Shown: piece by piece, positions 60,642 through 64,000 of the stretch
Layout: each line of letters opens with the position of its first letter
Numbering within the stretch: position 1 is the first letter of the stretch
Assembly (NCBI GenBank): GCA_036872755.1
Contig: JAVHNS010000009.1
Location: 992,001 to 1,056,000, forward strand
Source: Orbilia blumenaviensis
Lineage: Eukaryota > Ascomycota > Orbiliomycetes > Orbiliales > Orbiliaceae
Direction of reading: 5' to 3'
DNA: 64,000 nucleotides
The notes under the pieces: generated by a model
The model's database searches: none
What the model saw: the letters and a program-made list of their open reading frames with translations, nothing else
Told to the model about the DNA's origin: nothing
Program-made: the position numbers and the translations under genes

Positions 60642-62693
60642 GTTTACTGAATAAGTAGTATGAATCTTGAAGTCTGTAGCAATAAATATACGACCCTAGG
60701 CTGGAGATAATCGTCGGTGATGTTGATAAATAGGAACCTAGTCTAATAGCTTGACAGAGCGTATACAACGGCATCACCTTATTTCATTTTTCTCTTTATG
60801 TCCAGAGTCTAGATCGCCAGCTACTATATATATTTAAACTTCTACGCAATTGGGTGGGTTATGGTCACCGTGGGGTGTCGACTTGGGTACGTAAGTTGGC
60901 GGTCTGGAACTGATATTTTAACGCTAGTTAATTGATTCAGGCTCTTGCGGCAGAGGTTTATTTATTATCATTAGGTATATTTTTGTAGCGGGAGCTTTCA
61001 TTTGCAATGGTTCAATTGACCGTGCCAAATTTACCTGGGCTGAAAACATGCATATGGGGGGTTTTGCCAAATGTACTTTTTGGATACCAACTCACCGGCG
61101 TAGTAGGTAACCTTATTAGTATCCCAAAAGTTCTCTTACTGACGTCTATGCTGGCTAGATCTAGACCGTTGTCACCACTACTACAGAAATTGTTTTATTT
61201 AAATAGTCGGTGCAATTAATTGTAATTGCATCGTGATTAATTGCCACGGACTTCATTAAAGCTGCCTACGGCGCCTGGGGTTAAGCGGACGAGGTCGGAT
61301 CAGATAGATCTATATGACCTATCACTACATAGCCACAATAAACGGGATTATACATTATAGGGGGTATGTATCTTCATGACTCAGACTTAAAACCGTCAAG
61401 TAATTACAATTAATTGCGCCTTCGGAATTTAACTTGTCGCTTACAGAAGCGGTGTAAGTTTATGAGGCAAAGTTACCTACCATGGCCCACTGGCCCTCAT
61501 ATCAAACTGGCGAAAGAATCATTCAGACTTGTATTATAGAACAAAGCTTGTTACCCCGCCAACCTGTTCAACCAACCTACTGCGCACACAGCTACCCCAA
61601 CTGGCATCCAACACAGGTAGCAAACCTATAAACACCCAAGCCTATCCGTTTACCTGCTTATTAATATTGTTACCACTATAGCCTAGCTTCACAGTCAGAC
61701 GACTCTACTATTTTGTAATTTTCCTGTATAAATTTTGCAAATTTGATGTGGCGTTCGAAAGTGATTCAGGTACTAGTATGATTCAAAGTTTATGGACTAG
61801 CCGACCACGTTGACTAGGTACTCGTTTCGACCTGTCTAGACTTATAAATTCAAATAGTCTTCACGGTGGATTGGATTGGATTGTAGTATGTTGTATTCTA
61901 CGACACAACTAACCATTTTAACACGTTTTGTATGGTATTGAATCACCAGTTGCCGAACTTGTACGTACTTACAACATTATCCAAGCAAAATTAGGGGCAA
62001 TACACTAGGGGGACTTGGATGTGCAGCCCTCGACCCTGAGCCAAGATGCAGAATATTCAGTTTTCAGAAATTATAAAAATTTCAGGTCTGCATCGAGCAG
62101 GCATTCGGGGTATTTTTTTCTACTGCCGGTCGTAAAGCCCAATTTAGGACTAACTTGGAGTGTCAAAATAAGTCATTTACAGCTCCGTTACCGTGAATGC
62201 GCATTTAGTGGCTATGGAACTAAAGTAATCCAATCCAACATCCGGAATTATGATGCGGATACTGCCATGAAAAGCTTTGTAATTCATGGGGCTTAGCTGG
62301 GCACGAGGCAAGGTCCAACCCATCCTTTAAAGTTCTAAGTTGCAGACGCTGCTCTTGTACGTAATAAACTGCTACACTCTATTTGTTTGTGTTCGGAAAT
62401 CTCCCATCTATTCGGAACTACGATGCGAGCTCCACAGGCTTCTTACTGTTGTTAGTAATTCTTATATATTGTTTAGCTTCTTGTAGACAAATAACAGGAT
62501 ACTCTGGGACCTGGCTCACACTATGGATAATTAATAATTTTATAAAACCTAGTTCTAAATATACATCATATCTTAACACTCTAAACCGGTCTCGTAAACC
62601 AGCCTCCACGAAGTAGCCCTTTCTTGCTTAAAGATATCTAGAGAAACAAGTGCGTTTTGTAGTTGCGCTCGCGAGTAAGCACATCTGGTAAAT
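60642..62693. promoter_or_regulatory. 2 kb spacer between divergent subtilase paralogues
   Basis: It should contain both promoters. No gene is supported; frames near 61007 and 62015 are short and unlike proteins. A 16-bp inverted repeat (GCAATTAATTGTAATT and its complement) lies at 61212-61227 and 61402-61417. Confidence 0.45.
61212..61417. repeat. 16-bp perfect inverted repeat flanking 174 bp
   Basis: The left arm is GCAATTAATTGTAATT (61212-61227) and the right arm is AATTACAATTAATTGC (61402-61417). The core CAATTAATTG is itself a palindrome, which reduces the significance. No target-site duplication was established, so a MITE-like origin is only a possibility. Confidence 0.4.
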
Positions 62694-64000
62694 ATGAAAA
62701 GGCGGTGGGCTTATATTGTATTATCATTTTTCTTCTTCCTTGTTTTGGGCTCTTGTATTTTACCTGACGTGGGGAATTATCATGAGGCACCGACTGTTTG
62801 GCTCATCGTAATAAAGTACGATATGTGGCGGGACCGACTTGTGCGAGACCTTTGGGATGAGGCGGTACACATATCATTGGGCTATTTTGGATTCGATAAA
62901 CATGTGTTTATATCATTTTCTAGTTATTTAGGAGTCTTCTTTTTTTGCTTCATCGGGACAAAGACAGAGGCAAAAAGGCTTTCAGGGGTATACAGTGCAG
63001 TGGTAAGCAATAGGTCGTTTTTCGTGCTCCTTCGAGGTTTCCTACATGGGCTACGGGGTTTTGAAAGCTCGGACGCATAACCTCTGTTGTAATTTGAGAT
63101 GCGATATATGTCATGCTAACTTTTACCGCCTTCTTTGCCTCTATAAGATTGAAGAAATGGCCGAATTCTTGTCAACGGTTCCTATAGTTGATATAACTGA
63201 TATGATGGACCCTGGGCCCGGGCGTAAATACTACGATGGCGCTGATATGAGTGTTACACACCTGTCAAAGCGCCCCAAAAGTCTGCTATCTTCCGAACGC
63301 CGACGCCTACTTAAGAGGTGGTCACTGGAATTCGACGAAAGTGACACTGGGAAGCAACCTAGACGCGATTCTAATCCTCACATTGCACGAGATCTTATTA
63401 CGAATGATCCCAAGCTGGAATCGAAAGTAGGCCGCCGGAATAGCGGCCCTTTGGCAGCTGCAAAGATTGCTAAAAGGAATGGGGGATTAATTCACGCGGG
63501 TGGGGACGAGCTCACTTGGGAAATTAGGCTTTTGGGAGTACCGCCTGATCAATGGAACGCATCCGATACCGAAGGCTCTGCAGGTCGAGATAAAAAATAT
63601 TTTTGGCATGATAGTCAGGGTGCTCGCACAATCGTTTATGTTTTAGACACAGGGTGGGATTATGAACATCCGGTGAGTGTCCGTTGTGCGATGTACATTG
63701 CCCAAAGCCTACAAGAAAATCCTTAGTTAGTTGGCCTCAAATGTGCTTGGGATGCTCACAAGGGATGGCCGCATTTTAGGAGTTCACTGAATACTTGCGC
63801 GACTTTCGTTTAGACCGGGATGCTGAGCGCCTCAGAGAAAGGCACATCTGGTACGTTGAAACTTCATAAATTATTAGCTCGAGCAATATAGGGTCCCAGG
63901 ATGAGGCTATTCAGCTATCTGCTGGGGCCTGAATTAATATAGATCTAGAGCCGCTCAGGTGCATATAAAAGTATTAATATCTCAATATGTACAGGGCAGG
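62694..64000 (+). CDS. S8 subtilisin-like serine peptidase, 5' part (runs off window)
   Basis: Exons 62694-63002, 63148-63672 and about 63780-63850 are seen; the rest lies beyond the window or could not be resolved. The N-terminus is a strong signal peptide (MKRRWAYIVLSFFFFLVLGS). A propeptide-like part follows, alignable with the neighbouring subtilase: PTVWLIVIKYDMW here versus TVRLWWFVFKKPIW there. The catalytic Asp is in YVLDTGWDYEHP (Asp270). Exon 3 reads EFTEYLRDFRLDRDAE, the usual continuation. The first intron (phase 0 after the propeptide) and the second intron (directly after HP, phase 0) sit at the same places as in the minus-strand gene, so the two are paralogues. His and Ser motifs are not in view, so activity cannot be judged. 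Confidence 0.75.

Noticed and set aside
62015..62296. 93-codon frame between the subtilase genes and a similar short segment near 62415
   Set aside because: The resemblance is about 20 bases (IRNYDA) and likely chance; no protein features.
1..64000. Search for CRISPR arrays, intact transposases, reverse transcriptases, viral genes and secondary-metabolite core enzymes
   Set aside because: None was seen in any reading frame.

Overview
The window is nuclear DNA of a filamentous ascomycete (Pezizomycotina). The protein genes carry short GT-AG introns, mostly 56-126 nt, with CTAAC/CTRAY-type branch sites. The gene content is also typical: myosin-motor chitin synthases, GH55 glucanase, secreted subtilases, MED21 and CTF18. 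I cannot name a genus. No tRNA, rRNA, CRISPR array, intact transposon or viral gene was recognised by eye.

Layout. 0.7-1.8 kb holds a Cys/His-headed hypothetical protein (+). 3.0-3.3 kb holds a small His/Lys-rich protein (-). 6.7-7.5 kb holds a two-helix membrane protein (-). 9.9-11.2 kb holds a secreted App1-type phosphatase (-). 14.0-14.5 kb holds Mediator subunit MED21 (+), followed by an unknown two-exon gene at 15.5-16.0 kb (+). 17.75-19.0 kb holds a secreted Cys-rich protein (-). 19.0-26.7 kb is nearly gene-free and AT-rich, apart from one short Cys-rich frame near 21.5-21.8 kb.

26.75-42.9 kb is the landmark of the window: a head-to-head pair of chitin synthases with N-terminal myosin-like heads. 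The class V gene (1823 aa, seven exons, -) keeps the ATP-binding P-loop. Its partner (1739 aa, four exons, +) has lost it. They share a 4.8 kb intergenic region rich in polypyrimidine and microsatellite tracts. The arrangement matches csmA/csmB of Aspergillus nidulans and equivalent pairs in other moulds.

43.8-45.1 kb holds a small secreted protein (-) with one unusually long intron. It diverges from the clamp-loader gene CTF18 at 46.3-49.9 kb (+). 50.3-53.3 kb holds a GH55-like beta-1,3-glucanase with three extra Cys-rich modules (-), divergent from a ribosomal-L1-fold nucleolar protein at 54.4-56.0 kb (+). 56.9-58.1 kb holds palmitoyl-protein thioesterase (+). The last 6 kb holds two divergently oriented S8 subtilisin-like peptidases. 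They are paralogous and share intron positions, and the second runs off the window edge.

Functionally the window mixes cell-wall construction and remodelling (two chitin synthases, one glucanase), secreted hydrolases (two subtilases, the App1-like phosphatase, the thioesterase) and conserved housekeeping genes (MED21, CTF18, L1-fold protein). All exon joins were worked out by hand from splice signals and reading-frame phase. For every multi-exon gene complete in the window the summed exon length is divisible by three. Nothing was tested against transcripts or databases.
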